From: Monoplex corrugatus
Lineage: Eukaryota > Mollusca > Gastropoda > Littorinimorpha > Ranellidae
Assembly (NCBI GenBank): GCA_030674185.1
Contig: JAPXFY010000026.1
Location: 34,633,667 to 34,697,666 of the forward strand
Length of the DNA stretch: 64,000 nt
Direction of reading: 5' to 3'
The notes under the pieces are model-generated. The model was given only the letters and a program-made list of their open reading frames with translations. It did no database searches and was not told the origin of the DNA. Both the position numbers and the translations under genes were made by a program. Of this stretch, positions 1 to 11,172 are shown piece after piece (position 1 is the stretch's first letter; every line of letters begins with the position of its first letter).

Positions 1-122
1 CTTAGTTTTCTTGTTTTCCTGTTGAAATATTGTGTGTGTATTGAAATGATCATAGCCCTGATATGACTGTACGCAGTCGGCTGGGTTTTAAGCAACAATA
101 ACAATCACAATAACAATAAAAC
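1..122 (+). repeat. Family A element, 3' end only (copy A1)
   Basis: The segment carries the last ~120 bp of the family A consensus: a T-rich stretch, then the 'agccctgatatg' and 'gtcggctggg' blocks and a tail of CAA/TAA repeats. It is cut by the window edge. Assignment rests on matching the other A copies by eye. Confidence 0.85.
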
Positions 123-266
123 TGTGTAATTATAGTTTGAACATTTGGGTATCACCTTTCTTCTGTTGGACACATACATTCTTTTGTGCTTAATGTTATC
201 TGCTGACTCTGTTGGGTTTTTTGTTTGCCGTTATCCTCCATGTCCCAGTTGGAGAAAAAGGATGTA

Positions 267-459
267 TTAACCCTTTGATTTCCGCACCCTATCCACCAAC
301 TGCAAAAACGTACCCCTTTGATTCCCTCGCCCTACCCACCAGCTTCCTGCAGGAAGTTGGTGGATAGGGTGAGGGAGTCAAAGTGTTAAGTTTTTGCTTT
401 TCTGTTAACGTTGGCAATACAGGATGCTGGTGGACAGGGTGTAGGAGTCAAAGGGTTAA
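267..459. mobile_element. TTAA-flanked foldback MITE, copy 1 (piggyBac-type ends)
   Basis: The unit starts TTAACCCTTTGA and ends TCAAAGGGTTAA, so both edges carry TTAA, the target duplicated by piggyBac transposons. The interior is self-complementary, centred on a CTTCCTGCAGGAAG palindrome, so the element can fold into a long hairpin. Three relatives lie at 14769, 43597 and 56957. There is no coding capacity, so it must depend on a transposase supplied in trans. The piggyBac copy at 26773 has a similar TTAACCC start, a plausible but unproven source. Confidence 0.8.
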
Positions 460-775
460 ACACTGAACATTGGAACGGAACTTCAACGAAGCGACCCAGC
501 AGTAGTGCAGAGATTCCTCTTTTGGGTGAGCTCATGGCATCCTGATATTGATCACTCCCATGGGCTGTCTAGTATCGGGACTGGCACAAAATGTTGTGGT
601 TCTGTTGCGTTCCTAAGATCAGAACAAATCTCGGACGTGTCATCACCTAATTATCTTCACTAATTTGCTCGTTACATGTCGTATGGACAGATTGCTGCCA
701 CTGGAAATGTCAGCTGGTATCGACATAGAGTGAGGTGCGGTTGTCTGTGAGAGATGTGAAAGGTGTTAGAGGGTG

Positions 776-778
<3 letters not shown>
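460..778. other. Unassigned sequence
   Basis: I see no gene, RNA or repeat that I can name here. Confidence 0.5.
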
Positions 779-836
<58 letters not shown>

Positions 837-913
837 GCCGCGTGTGCGTGTGCGTGCGCGTGCGTGTGTGTGTGTGTGTGTGTGTGGGGTGTCGTGCGTG
901 CGTGTGTCGTGTA

Positions 914-951
<38 letters not shown>
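779..951 (+). repeat. (GT)n compound microsatellite ending in (GA)n
   Basis: Long alternating GT tracts with GC interruptions, followed by a short GA run. The overlapping reading frames (poly His-Thr or Val-Cys) are translations of this tract and are not genes. Confidence 0.95.
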
Positions 952-952
<1 letters not shown>

Positions 953-1178
953 AGACAGAAGAGAACGACAGAATAGACAGAGACGCGAGATGAAACAAGG
1001 CAGGTTAGCCAGCTCCATGTAAGAAGTCATTTTGGGTAATAACTTGGCTTAGTATACAAAATGCCAAATTTTGTCAGGAACAATGGAGATTTGAAATCTG
1101 GATATTATTTCTTCTTTTTCGCCCTATCTAACCAGGTTCATTGCTAAACATCGCCAAGTGTTTGAGTATTTAAGTTCC

Positions 1179-1984
1179 CATGTGGGGATGCCAGGGGTTC
1201 TTTCAATATAAATAGTATTTGCACCTTCTGGAAATTTTGTGCTTGAAATTTCCTTTTTTCTGTGACTCTTGTTTCTGCCTTGTTCGTTTGCGTAGACGTC
1301 CCTCCTGACGCAATTGTCCAGTTTTTACAAGAGATCAATAGATTTCACCCGATGTGATTTTACAGCTGTTTTTGTTGAATCGCATTTTAGACTTGCAAGA
1401 GTAACAGTGAGCATGGTTTTTAACTGTTGTCTTTTATCTTAACCAGGTTGTCGTTTTTGACGTGATTTAGCCCTGGTATGGCTCTAGTAGTCGGCTGGGC
1501 TATAAGCAACATAAACTGAACTGTTCCTCTGCTTTCTGTCATTTCTTCCTATCATTTTCTGTCTTGCTGGTACATTCACCTGTATGTGTTCATAAAAACT
1601 TGCATACTTTTTTTTATTAGGACTGGTAATTGGATACCGCCGTGGGGATGCCGTTTTTTTTTTTCCAGTATAAATAGCATACCCACCTTCTGGAAATTCT
1701 GTGCTAGAAATTTCCCCTTTTCTGTCATACTCTTTGTTTCTGCCTTCTCCTTTGCATTCTGTTTTAGTCTCATTGGTGATGTTTAAATTTGTATTCAGTA
1801 TGTTTTTTTTTAAATCACATGTGTGATGAATTGGAATGGTCAACGCCAGAGGCATCTCCTCAGATTATGTGCGCGAATGCAGTGATATTGTTTTTCCGTG
1901 TTAAAGTTTTGTATGTTTTAAAACAGTTATAGCCCTGATATGGCTCTACGCATCGGCTGGGCTTTAAAGAAAAACAACGGTAGA
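1179..1984 (+). repeat. Family A element with duplicated 5' block, interrupted by a B LINE tail (A2)
   Basis: The A 5' start ('gtggggatgcc', then the TATAAATAG box) begins near 1179. It is interrupted at 1292-1521 by a B LINE tail and resumes at 1533. Near 1640 a second A 5' start appears before the element runs to its tail at 1984. The TATA-containing 5' block is therefore present twice ahead of one 3' half. Confidence 0.8.
1292..1521 (+). mobile_element. 5'-truncated B LINE 3' end nested in family A
   Basis: This is the last ~230 bp of the B LINE: the end of its coding region and the 3' UTR ending in 'aactgaac'. It is flanked by an imperfect 11-bp duplication of A sequence, TGTTCGTTTGC at 1281-1291 and TGTTCCTCTGC at 1522-1532 (two mismatches). 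A 5'-truncated copy with a target-site duplication indicates target-primed reverse transcription into an existing A copy. Confidence 0.8.
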
Positions 1985-1996
1985 AAAATAGCAATG

Positions 1997-2328
1997 AGAA
2001 TTGGATACATATATTAAGTGCAGTTTTGGCCCAAGGGAAATGAGATATGCGGAAGCAATTTTGGATGATTTAGGCTCGGTTTTACATCTTAGTGTTTTTA
2101 GTTGTTTACATTTGTATTTGGGTGTGATAAATTGGATGGAGTGGTCAACGCCAGGGGCATCTCCTTAGATTATGTGCGCGAATGCAATGATATGTGTACT
2201 TAATTATTTTCTTTTCTTTTTTTGTTTGTTTTGTTGTTGTTGAAGTATTGTGCATATTTTAAACCAGTTATAGCCCTGATATGGCTCTACGCAGTCGGCT
2301 GGTTTTAAACAAAAGTAACAGTAACAAG
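1997..2328 (+). repeat. Family A element, 3' half (A3)
   Basis: Starts inside the family at 'attggatacat' and runs to the 'ggctctacgcagtcggctgg' block and a TAA/CAG-rich tail. It lies directly behind copy A2. Confidence 0.8.
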
Positions 2329-2580
2329 ATATGAAATACTCCATAAATAATGTAACATACCCGTCTGTATTTTTCACCATTGTTCCATGAAGTTGGCCAC
2401 AAAATGAGTCTGTACACAGACATGATTTATGTCTTCGAGGAAAATGAAATGGCCAAATGTTCAGATGTTCGGTTGTGTTATCATTAAGATACATGAGTGT
2501 TCACAAGCTGATTAAATAAACCAAACCAACTAACCAATCAACGAACCAAGTCATTTAGTGAGAATCTTCTCCTGTTTAAA

Positions 2581-2743
2581 TTTCACCTGATATGATTTGA
2601 CGGCTGTTTTTCTTCAATTGCTTTTTTTGACTTGCAAGGTGAGCATGGTTTTTAACTGCTGTCTTTTATCTTAATGGGGTTGTCGTTTTTGACGTGGTGT
2701 TAGCCCTGATATGGCTGGGCTATAAACAATATGAACCTGAATC
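2581..2743 (+). mobile_element. B LINE 3' UTR fragment
   Basis: Matches the B 3' UTR from 'tttcacctgatatg' to 'atgaacctgaa', with a deletion in the shared tail ('atggctgggc'). Non-coding and 5'-truncated. Confidence 0.8.
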
Positions 2744-2910
2744 TGTTTAGATTTAGACATAGACTTTTGCGTTGTAAATCATGATATTACTGCGGTACTG
2801 TGTTTATACCATTCATCAGGGCAATATAAACATAAGGCGGTGCTTATGTTAAAATATAACTCCTCACCATTTCGTTTTTGTGCATACATGTATATACACA
2901 TGGTAGACTT

Positions 2911-3407
2911 AAAATGAGCATTTGCAGAAAGGTGTGAGGATATAGTCATGCGTACAGAGCCTTACCGAGAAAATGAGCACTTGCAGAAAAAGGTGAGGAT
3001 ATAGCGTGAAGAGCCTACAAGAAGTACACTTCAGAAAACGTGAGGATATAGTCGTGGCTACAGAGCCTTACCAAGAAAGTGAGCACTTGCAGAAAAAGGC
3101 GTGAGGTTAGTCGTGGTACGACTACAAGAGTGAGCACTTGCAAAGGTGGGATATAGTCTGCTACAGAGCCTTACCAAGAAAGTGAGCACTTGCAGAAAAA
3201 GGCGTGAGGATGTAGTCGGCTAAGGCCTTACAGAATGAGCACTTGAGAAAAAGCGTGAGGATATTCGGCTAAGAGCCTTACCAAGAAAGTGAGCACTTGC
3301 AGAAAAAGGCGTGAGGATATAGTCGTGGCTACAGAGCCTTACCAAGAAAGTGAGCACTTGCAGAAAAAGGCGTGAGGATATAGTCGTGGCTACAGAGCCT
3401 TACCAAG
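2911..3407 (+). repeat. 60-bp minisatellite, about 8 units
   Basis: The unit contains 'gtgagcacttgcag', then 'ggcgtgaggatatag' and 'cagagccttaccaag'. The last two or three units are regular; units between about 3000 and 3260 carry many small deletions. About one and a half further units sit at 4059-4150 inside the neighbouring A copy. Confidence 0.9.
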
Positions 3408-3568
3408 GGCTGTGAAGATTTGCTGACAATGTTCAGCATTTCGCCATTATCCCACTTTCCCAGCACTTCATGATTGGTTGTTATACGGAGACTTTTTGCT
3501 TTAACAGTGATTAGTGTATTCAACTCTAATTTGATTTGTTCATTATTTTCTAACTTTATCATTGATGC

Positions 3569-4208
3569 CTCCCGTGGGGATGCCGGGGGCTCTTTCAGTA
3601 TAAATACTACCGCACCTTCCGAAATTCTCTGCTAGAAATTTCCTTTTTTCTATCACTCTCTTTGTTTCTTGTCTTTTCTTTTGGTTTCTGTCATTTCTGC
3701 CTATCATTTTCTGCCTTGTTGGTCCATTCGCCTGTGTGTGTTCGATAAAGTTTGTGCACTTTTTCTTAGGATTGATAATTGGGTACATGTATTAAGTGTA
3801 TTTTTGGCTCTAGGGAGGTGAGATATGCAGAAGCAATTTTGGGTAACTTAGGCCCGTTTTTATGTATGTTTTGGTGTCTTTAGGTATGCTTATATTTGTA
3901 TTCAGGTGTTTTTTAAATCCCCTGTCTGATAAATTGAACAGAGTAGTCAACGCCGGGGCGTGTCCTTAGATTATGTCCGCTAATGCATTGATATGTGTAT
4001 TTAATTTCTTTTCCCTTTTTTTCCTGTTGAAGTTTTGTATGTTTTGAAACAGTCATAACAGAAAAAGGCGTGAGGATATAGTCATGGCTACAGAGCCTTA
4101 CCAAGAAAGTGACCACCTGCAGAAAAAGGGTGAGGATATAGTCATGGCTACATAGGCCTGATATGACTCTTTACAGTCGGCTGGGCTTTAAACAACAATA
4201 ACAATAAC
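3569..4208 (+). repeat. Family A element carrying 1.5 units of the 60-bp minisatellite (A4)
   Basis: Near complete: the 5' start is near 3569 and the 3' tail ends near 4208. At 4059-4150, in the short stretch before the shared 3' tail ('cagtcataac' to 'aggcctgatatg'), 92 bp of the minisatellite at 2911-3407 is inserted. Confidence 0.85.
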
Positions 4209-4890
4209 AAACAATATCATTGACTTAGTTCACAAGGGCATTTTATATCTTTTCGATTGTTTCATTTTCGGCTTACTGTCTGGTCACGTCAATCTCATTG
4301 TCTGCTTTTTAAATCAGGGTGAGGTACAAGGGGAGGGAGGGGTCCATGCGGAAATTAATCTACGGGTGTGTTCACCGGGGGCGGGGGGGGGGGGGGCGGT
4401 TGTCTTCAGTGACGATGGGCCCACGTTTGTAGCTGCACTGACATGGCAGGTTGTTTTTTGATGACCTGCTGTGACTTGATGCCGGCGGCATTTGCGTCTG
4501 TTGGCTAATTTGATTTTCAGATGTCTTCACTCGCTCAGGGAAATGGGAGATTGGAGCAGTGGGCGGTGGAGTAACTTCAAAAGAAACGGAGCAAGTTTGA
4601 TTAGAAAAAAAAAAAGATACGTTAGAAAAAGAACAAGAAAAAGGTTGTCTGTTTGAAGAGAGAACAATAGATATTCAAGGGACAAGAAGAAATGTACTGG
4701 GCAAGAAAAAGATGGGATCAAAAGAAGAAAAATGAGTTTGGTTCAAATTCTTCATTTTTCATTAATTCTGAATGTAAGATGGTCAGACCATACTAACAGT
4801 CGAGTCATTCATTCATGATAATTGTGGCACGTTCTCCTTAGGTCGTTGAAAAGACCATGCCAATTCAGATAAACATAGTTATCACGCGCG
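4209..4890. other. Unassigned sequence with a poly-G run
   Basis: No recognisable gene or repeat. There is a G-rich run at about 4378-4397. Confidence 0.5.
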
Positions 4891-4900
4891 GGCACACACA

Positions 4901-4958
<58 letters not shown>

Positions 4959-5047
4959 GCGCGCGCGCCACACACACACACCACACACACACACACACAC
5001 ACTCTCTCTCTCTCTCACACACACACAAACACACACAGACACACACA

Positions 5048-5134
<87 letters not shown>
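4891..5134 (+). repeat. (CA)n compound microsatellite
   Basis: About 240 bp of CA with a GCGCGCGC patch and a short (CT)n patch. Confidence 0.97.
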
Positions 5135-5137
<3 letters not shown>

Positions 5138-5481
5138 ATCTCCCACACAAAACAAATTTGAGTCACAGGTTGTTAAGGAAAGTGAATCATTACCACTTTG
5201 ACAATGGGTCATGGTCATTCTGTCTTTTGCAATCAATAATAATTGTAATTTCATCGAGATTTACCCCTGTTCGTACGATGGATTAAAAAACAACAACACG
5301 TGATTCTGTTGCTTTCTTTATCTTCCAGCTTTGTGGTCCCTCTCGGCTGACAGTTTTTGTGTGTGTTTATTTTTTCCCCACTGAAGCATTAATGATTCCT
5401 TTTGGGCTTGCCATGTGTTCTGTGACTGGCAAAGCGCTGCCAGGAAATCACAGACAAATTCATCATGTCATATGTTTCGTT
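5135..5481. other. Unassigned sequence
   Basis: No gene or repeat recognised. Confidence 0.45.
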
Positions 5482-6057
5482 ACTTGTACGATGTGAGTCA
5501 AAAGCACTACATGGCGACTCCTTAAAGAACCTCTTCTGAGACGTCCCTCCTGATTCAATTTTCCAGTTGTTACAAGAGATCAGTAGATTTCGCCTTGGTT
5601 AACAGTGAGCATGGTTTTTAACTGTTGTCTTTTATCTTAATGGGTTGTCGTTTTTTGACGTGGTGTTAGCCTTGATATGGCTCTAGTTGTCGGCTGGACT
5701 ATAAGCAATATGAACTTGAATAGATTTCACCTGATATGATTTTATGGCTGTTTTTCTTTAATTGCATATTAGACTTGCAAGGTTAACAGTGAGCATGGTG
5801 TTTAACTGTTGTCTTTTATCTTAACCTGGTTGTCGTTTTTAACGTGGTGTTAGCCCTAATATGGCTCTTGTAGTCGGCTGGGCTATAAACAATATGAACT
5901 TCAACTTGTCATTTTTTAACATGGTGTTGATCCTGATATGGCTCTAGTAGTCGGCTGGGCTATTAGTGGTATGAACTTCAACTTGTCGTTTTTAACGTGG
6001 TGTTACCCCTAATATGGCTCTAGTAGTCGCTGGGCTTTAAGCCATATGAACTGAACT
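5482..6057 (+). mobile_element. Tandem array of four B LINE 3' tails
   Basis: Four successive B 3' ends lie head to tail at about 5482-5720, 5721-5911, 5912-5979 and 5980-6057. Each ends in the 'gtcggctggnct' block plus a 'tatgaact' tail, and the later ones are progressively shorter. The first keeps the end of the coding frame (DVPPD region) but has lost about 50 bp in the 3' UTR. Confidence 0.85.
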
Positions 6058-6288
6058 TATTTATTTGTTTCGTTACCTTGTTCATCATGAGCAAACAAAC
6101 TGTAGACCTAGTGAAAATAACGTATCCATATAAAGATATTTCAGTGTGGAAAATGTATGACAATTCAACTTACAAAGATCTCCCTCCAAGTAGGGAGGGC
6201 CTTGTTTGATGTTCTTGTCGACCATATTCAGGACACACAGACAAGTCGCACGCAGACACAAACAGACGCAGCCATCATTCCTCACAGC

Positions 6289-6330
6289 CACAGACAGACA
6301 GACAGACAGACGCGCGCGCGCGCGCGCACA

Positions 6331-6373
<43 letters not shown>

Positions 6374-6374
6374 A

Positions 6375-6415
<41 letters not shown>
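6289..6415 (+). repeat. (CAGA)/(CG)n/(CA)n microsatellite
   Basis: A CAGA run, a pure (CG)n tract of about 16 bp, then (CA)n with two interruptions. Confidence 0.95.
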
Positions 6416-6417
<2 letters not shown>

Positions 6418-6712
6418 CCAGTCTCGTTTACTTTGAACAGCTATAAAAAAAACTATAAAATTGAAATAGAATTAAAAAAAAAAAAAGAAAAAAAAACCCC
6501 AGCACAACCAGGAGGAAATGAAAAAGAACCTGAATGTTGACGTGGAACCGTACTTTTTGGAATACCTCTTGAAAAAAAAAATATATGTAAAAAGAAAGAG
6601 AAGATAGATTCAAACGGTACAAATGCTCTCCTTTTCCGTCGCTTTTGGCCCATATGAATGTCATTGTTTCCTTGAAAATCAACCCTACTGATTAAAAAAA
6701 AAGTGATGCACT
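6416..6712. other. A/T-rich unassigned sequence
   Basis: Poly-A stretches and no recognisable feature. Confidence 0.45.
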
Positions 6713-6786
6713 ATGTAGGTAATTTAGGCCAGTTTTGATATATGTTTTAGTGTATTTAAAATGTTCATGCATGTGTATTCAGGTTT
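6713..6786 (+). repeat. Family A fragment left of the R2-type LINE (A5, left part)
   Basis: Matches the interior of A ('gtaatttaggccag' through 'tgtattcaggtttgttt') and stops at the edge of the minus-strand LINE. The tail of an A element reappears at 9598. Confidence 0.75.
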
Positions 6787-9597
6787 GTTTCACCAACTCT
6801 GGACGCTCCAGGCCGATCCAAGGACCGAACTGCTTTCCAAGGTATTTTGTTTTCTGGTCTGGCGCAACCCATGGGACTGGTTGCTCTTTGACCAGAAAGG
6901 GGTCAGCATCGTTGACTGTGAAAGTTTTGCCCGTGGATTTCACAAGAAAGGCGTAGCTCTTCTTCACGTTCAATTGCAGTCCGACCGCATCGCAGAAGCG
7001 AGACACTAGTCTCAGATTCTTACGAATCCCATCCTGCACTCGACTGAGAATTGCTGTGTCGTCCGCATATCCCATGGCTACGATGGGTGTTCCTCGTCCT
7101 GCATTCCAAGCCACGCCTTCTTCCTCCAATTGGCAGAAGAGAGGGTCCATTGCCATGTCGAAGAGGACAGGCGAAAGTGGGTCACCTTGCTTGACACCAC
7201 TCCGTATCTTTATTGGACCAGTCGCACCTCCCCTGACAGTGAATCGAGTCGTTGCATCTTTATACAAGTCTCCGGTCACATCACAGAGGTGCTGCGAGAT
7301 CCCAAACCTCTCCAGACCCTTCCGGACTAGGTCGTGTGACACAGTGTCAAAGGCTTTGGCCAAGTCCAGAAAGGCAACTGCTAATGTCCCTCTCTTCTTT
7401 TTGGCCTCTCTGATAATCCGCTTGAGGAGGATGATATTCTCACTCACCCCAGGAGCTGGGATGAACCCTCGCTGCATCGGGTTCAGGGGTACGGTCTCAG
7501 AGAGGCGCTTTGTCAATATTTTGGCATAAAGGCGTGTGAGGATGCTGCCGATTGTTAGCGGTCGCCAATTACCAATTTCATTTAGCCCCTGCTTCGTTTT
7601 GGGAAGCAGGATGCTGCGGGCCTCCTTCAGGTATGGCGAATCCTTTTGCTCTTAAACCAGGAATTAAACACAATCGACAGGAGGATCCCATCCCCACACT
7701 TTGCCTTTATTCGATGGGCCGCTACCCCATCTGGACCAGCCGCGGTCATAGCTTTCGTGTCTTTCAAACTTTAATGACCTCACTAGGTGTGATCGGCTGA
7801 CCCAAGACGTCATGTCCTTCTTCTGCGACAACTCGCCGAGGCGGTGGAAAGATGTTTAATTCCACCGTGGGAGATTGCCTTTCAAATCTTTCTTTATAGG
7901 CCTGCTCCACCTTTTCCGGCGAGATGTCGCATCCAGTCATTTGTTGGTCATCGAGGATAGTTCGGATGGCATTGCGCCTGTTCGACTGCCAACTTTGCTG
8001 CAAGGTGCGGTATTTGTTGGCTTTCTGGTTCGCTCTCTTGCTCCACTTCTTGGATCTCCTGGGTTTCCCACGGTGGAGCCTCTCGCGTCTCTCGCGTTCG
8101 ACACCACGCGGCCACCACTGGAGAACCTCCTGGGGCTGCCATGGCGGAATCTCTCGCGGTCCTCGCGATTGACACCACCGGAGTCACCCCTGGAGGGTTC
8201 TTTCTGCAGAGCAGCGGAGAGTTCACTCAGCAAGTCGAACATAGCTTGTTCAACATCCTCGCCATCCTCTACCTTCCTCAAAATATCCAGAGCCTGGCTT
8301 CGTGTCGGGTCACTCAACATCGTTTCGGTGTACAAATGTGAAGCAGGGGTCCGTATACCTAATTGGGGTTGTGCTCTCTGGGTAGAGTACATTGTAGAGC
8401 CTGGGAGGACTTAGAGGATCTAACATTCCTTCGGAGCCAGCACAGGAGATGGAGATTTTTTGGAATGCCTTCGACCTCTTTCTGTCAGAGATTTGTTTGG
8501 TCGTGAAGGCATATCCCAATGCTTCCATCTTAACCCGCACCCGCTCCAAATGTCCTTTTCCCTGTCCGGTCTCCTCCAGAATCAGGGCCAGGGCTTTAGA
8601 AGAGACCTCATCCCAGAGTCTGGATTTTCCAACCGCTCTAGAGGTTCTTTTCCTCTCCTTCTCTTTCCTGGGAGCCGCAATGCGCTTCTCGTTCGCCAGG
8701 CACGGGTGCCTATGGCGAATATGCTGCCCCAAACCAATCTTCGACGTAAACGTCATTGGGCATAACTCGCATTGATGGGGATGCGAGTCAGGCTTTGGCA
8801 TACAAGTGTGCCCCTTGCACTTACCTGCATGGACCTCCCATCCTCATACCATCCATTGCCTGGACAAACTTACGCAGCGATGCGAACTCTCTGCCTCTGA
8901 CGAGATCCACATACCATAAGATCGTTCCGGCGATCTCTACTTCTCTACTTTATCGTCATCGGTGGCCTCTCCGACGTCTTCGTGTAGCTTGGTCTGTCGA
9001 CCAAGCCAGACTGTCCACCACCCTTCTTGGAGTATTGCAGGGTGGGTAGATATAGTAGTTGTGTCCCCCCCCCCCCCCCCCCCCCCGCGAGCCGACAGCG
9101 CGAAACCTGGGAACGGGTCTTATCAGGTTTATACGTCTCGCTTTGGGTTATCCTTTGCCCAAGTCCGTGGTACATGGGATCTTCGCGCCTTTGCTCCCCA
9201 ATGCACTAATGGGAGAGGTCCTGGGCGGGAGCCGTCCATGCTCCCATACCCTACTCCCATGGCAGTTTACCGAGCTGCCAGCTCTATGAATGAATTTACA
9301 GACTTTATCCATGAGTTTCAATGGCGGACTTGCTCGCTGTCTTCTCTGACAGAGGATACCCCACATCCAAACTGCGGTTCCCCACAGATGGTATGTGGAT
9401 CTCGTCAGAGAATATCATGGTACCCCCCAAGTCCTGGTACTCAATTCCGTCATGGATGGGACGGACAACCCCGCACCCAACCCAGCACTCTGTTTAAACA
9501 GGGAAAGCCACGAGAAGGCCGCTGAGGTTGGGGACTTAGTGCTGGAGAGGCCATTTTCAGTGTGCTCCAGGGCACCTGCGGCAATCACAACACCCTG
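6787..9597 (-). pseudogene. R2-superfamily LINE, zinc finger plus reverse transcriptase, broken and lacking its 3' end
   Basis: Read on the minus strand, the element starts with about 800 bp without a clear frame. A frame starting at 8801 follows, with a C2H2 finger (C11, C14, H27, H32) and then an R2-like 'RLWDEVSSKALALI' segment. Out-of-frame linker fragments lie between 8392 and 7764. RT motifs run from about 7640 ('NWRPLTI') through the frame at 7516-6779, with 'FLDLAKAFDTVSHD', 'VKQGDPLSPVLF' and the catalytic YADD at residues 150-153 (about 7067-7056). C2H2 finger plus this RT type is typical of R2/NeSL-like elements with a restriction-like endonuclease, but the copy ends at 6787 before any CCHC or endonuclease domain. 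Several frameshifts make it inactive. Loss of the 3' end is unusual for a LINE, where truncation is normally 5'. Confidence 0.85.
9063..9087 (+). repeat. Poly-C run
   Basis: About 22 consecutive C inside the 5' region of the minus-strand LINE. Confidence 0.95.
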
Positions 9598-9670
9598 TGG
9601 GCTGATATGGCTCTACGTAGTCGGCTGGGCTTTAAACAAACAAAACAACAACAACAACAAACAAATAAGC
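9598..9670 (+). repeat. Family A 3' tail right of the R2-type LINE (A5, right part)
   Basis: Holds 'gatatggctctacgtagtcg' and the following ggctgggcttt, with a CAA-rich tail. About 170 bp of A interior that should precede it is absent, so the LINE/A junctions are rearranged. Confidence 0.8.
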
Positions 9671-9693
9671 AATAACTTAAAATATCAGCAGAC

Positions 9694-9794
9694 ATGTGCA
9701 GTTAATGTTTCGTTACCTCCTTTGATGACATTTATACGCGCTGAGCTATGCCAGATATCCGATGTTGCTGGGATGATGAGAGCACTCTGGGATC
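9694..9794 (-). repeat. Left arm of a ~100-bp inverted repeat
   Basis: The reverse complement of 10343-10444 with few mismatches (for example 'cgttacctcctttg' against 'caaaggaggtaacg'). About 550 bp separate the arms. The right arm belongs to dispersed repeat C. Confidence 0.85.
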
Positions 9795-10089
9795 CTTACT
9801 CTGCAATTAACAAAACTTAGCATGACTACACAGCGGATGCGTACACATTTGAATAAGGCCGGTTTTCAGCAGCAAGAAACTCTAGGAAAAGCCGGACAGC
9901 AGAAGCAGCCCCCGTCAAGCCATGCAAAAGAAGGGACGGTACTCAAAATGTCAGCAGACAGACATAGCTGTCTGGCGATTATGCATGTTCTGTGATTGCG
10001 TTTTCAAGTTTGATATAAGGGAAAGGGGGACATTGTTAGTGTAGTTTGAGCAGCATGTAAGGTACGTTTGATTAGCATGTTATTTTTCT
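9795..10089. other. Unassigned spacer of the inverted repeat
   Basis: No recognisable feature. Confidence 0.4.
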
Positions 10090-10985
10090 CTGTAAGGAAA
10101 GGGGGATATGGTTAATATAGTGTGACCAGCATGTCAGTAGGTTTTGATCATCATGGTTTTTTTTAAATTCTGGCGGCAGAGTCAGATTCAGCTCAACATT
10201 AGGAGGTGTCAAGATGCCAAGAACAAAAAAAATACGAGTCAGCCTTCTGAAAATGTCCGAGGGCTTCATATTCAGATTACAAAGAAGATGTGTATAGGCG
10301 CTCTCTTTTATCATTGCAGCATAATAGCTTTAGGAGTGTTATGATCCCAGAGTGCTCTCATCGTCCCAGCAACGTCGGATATCTGGGCATAGCTCAGTGC
10401 GTATAAATGTTCACCAAAGGAGGTAACGAAACATTAATTGCACATTTGAAGAGCGAGGCTTATTTGAATGATCGTGACGCAGTGACAGTCTTCAGAGAGC
10501 AGGGAATTTCCAGGAAACGAACGTCTGCCATGAGTAACATGCATTATTGCACATACAGATATGATGGCGCCGTCTGTCTGGATTAGATGTACAGACATCT
10601 ATCGGTACGTAACTTGAGGCCAAACTTGCTTATGTTTTTACAGTTTCATGATTTCCAGACAAGACCCTCGGTACAAAGAAATAAAGAAGACACTGTCTTC
10701 TGTTGTCTAATAATTTTTGTTTACTAAATAGTCTTCTGTTATCTATCAAATTTTGTTTACTGTGTATGAAATGCAGTTTTCTGCAAGAGTGCAGTTTTTG
10801 TGCAACTCCATATCGTTTCCATATTGGGCATTTCAGTTATGGTTGAGTGGATACTTCTACAAGAATCGGAGTTTGAATTCTTCACTTCGCTCTCCGTTAC
10901 CAGTCATGCCACCTTTTCATGACTTGGATCTGTTTAACTGGTTTTTGGAAGTGACCTGTTGATTTGTTCTTGGTGTGTTTTCATT
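10090..10985 (+). repeat. Dispersed repeat C, copy 1 (includes right inverted-repeat arm 10343-10444)
   Basis: Shares ordered blocks with 12420-13345 and 17650-18440: a 'ctgaaaatgtc' block, 'catcattgcagc', a 'cccagcaac' block, 'aatattcatca'-like text, and a distal 'gtttccatattggg' to 'ttgagtggata' block. Diverged and without an open frame. The element class is unknown. Confidence 0.65.
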
Positions 10986-11172
10986 CACTCGTTTACCTGT
11001 GCAAAACATTTTTTCTACTTATCATGTGTCTTCCATACAAAGAAATTTCAATCGAATAAACTAACTGATTCTACTTGAATTAGCGTTAATTCACAAATGA
11101 AGAAGTGGTGATCGCTGGACCTTGTTAAACAAAGTAAAAAAATGACTTGGTGACTTGGTACCAGTCATGAAA

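Noticed and set aside
672..1030. Frames of repeated His-Thr or Val-Cys here and over other CA/GT tracts (4809, 22177, 24651, 45782, 46332, 52158, 55221)
   Set aside because: They are translations of dinucleotide microsatellites on both strands, with no conserved sequence outside the tract.
7056..7529. 157-residue plus-strand frame
   Set aside because: Antisense shadow of the R2-type reverse transcriptase.
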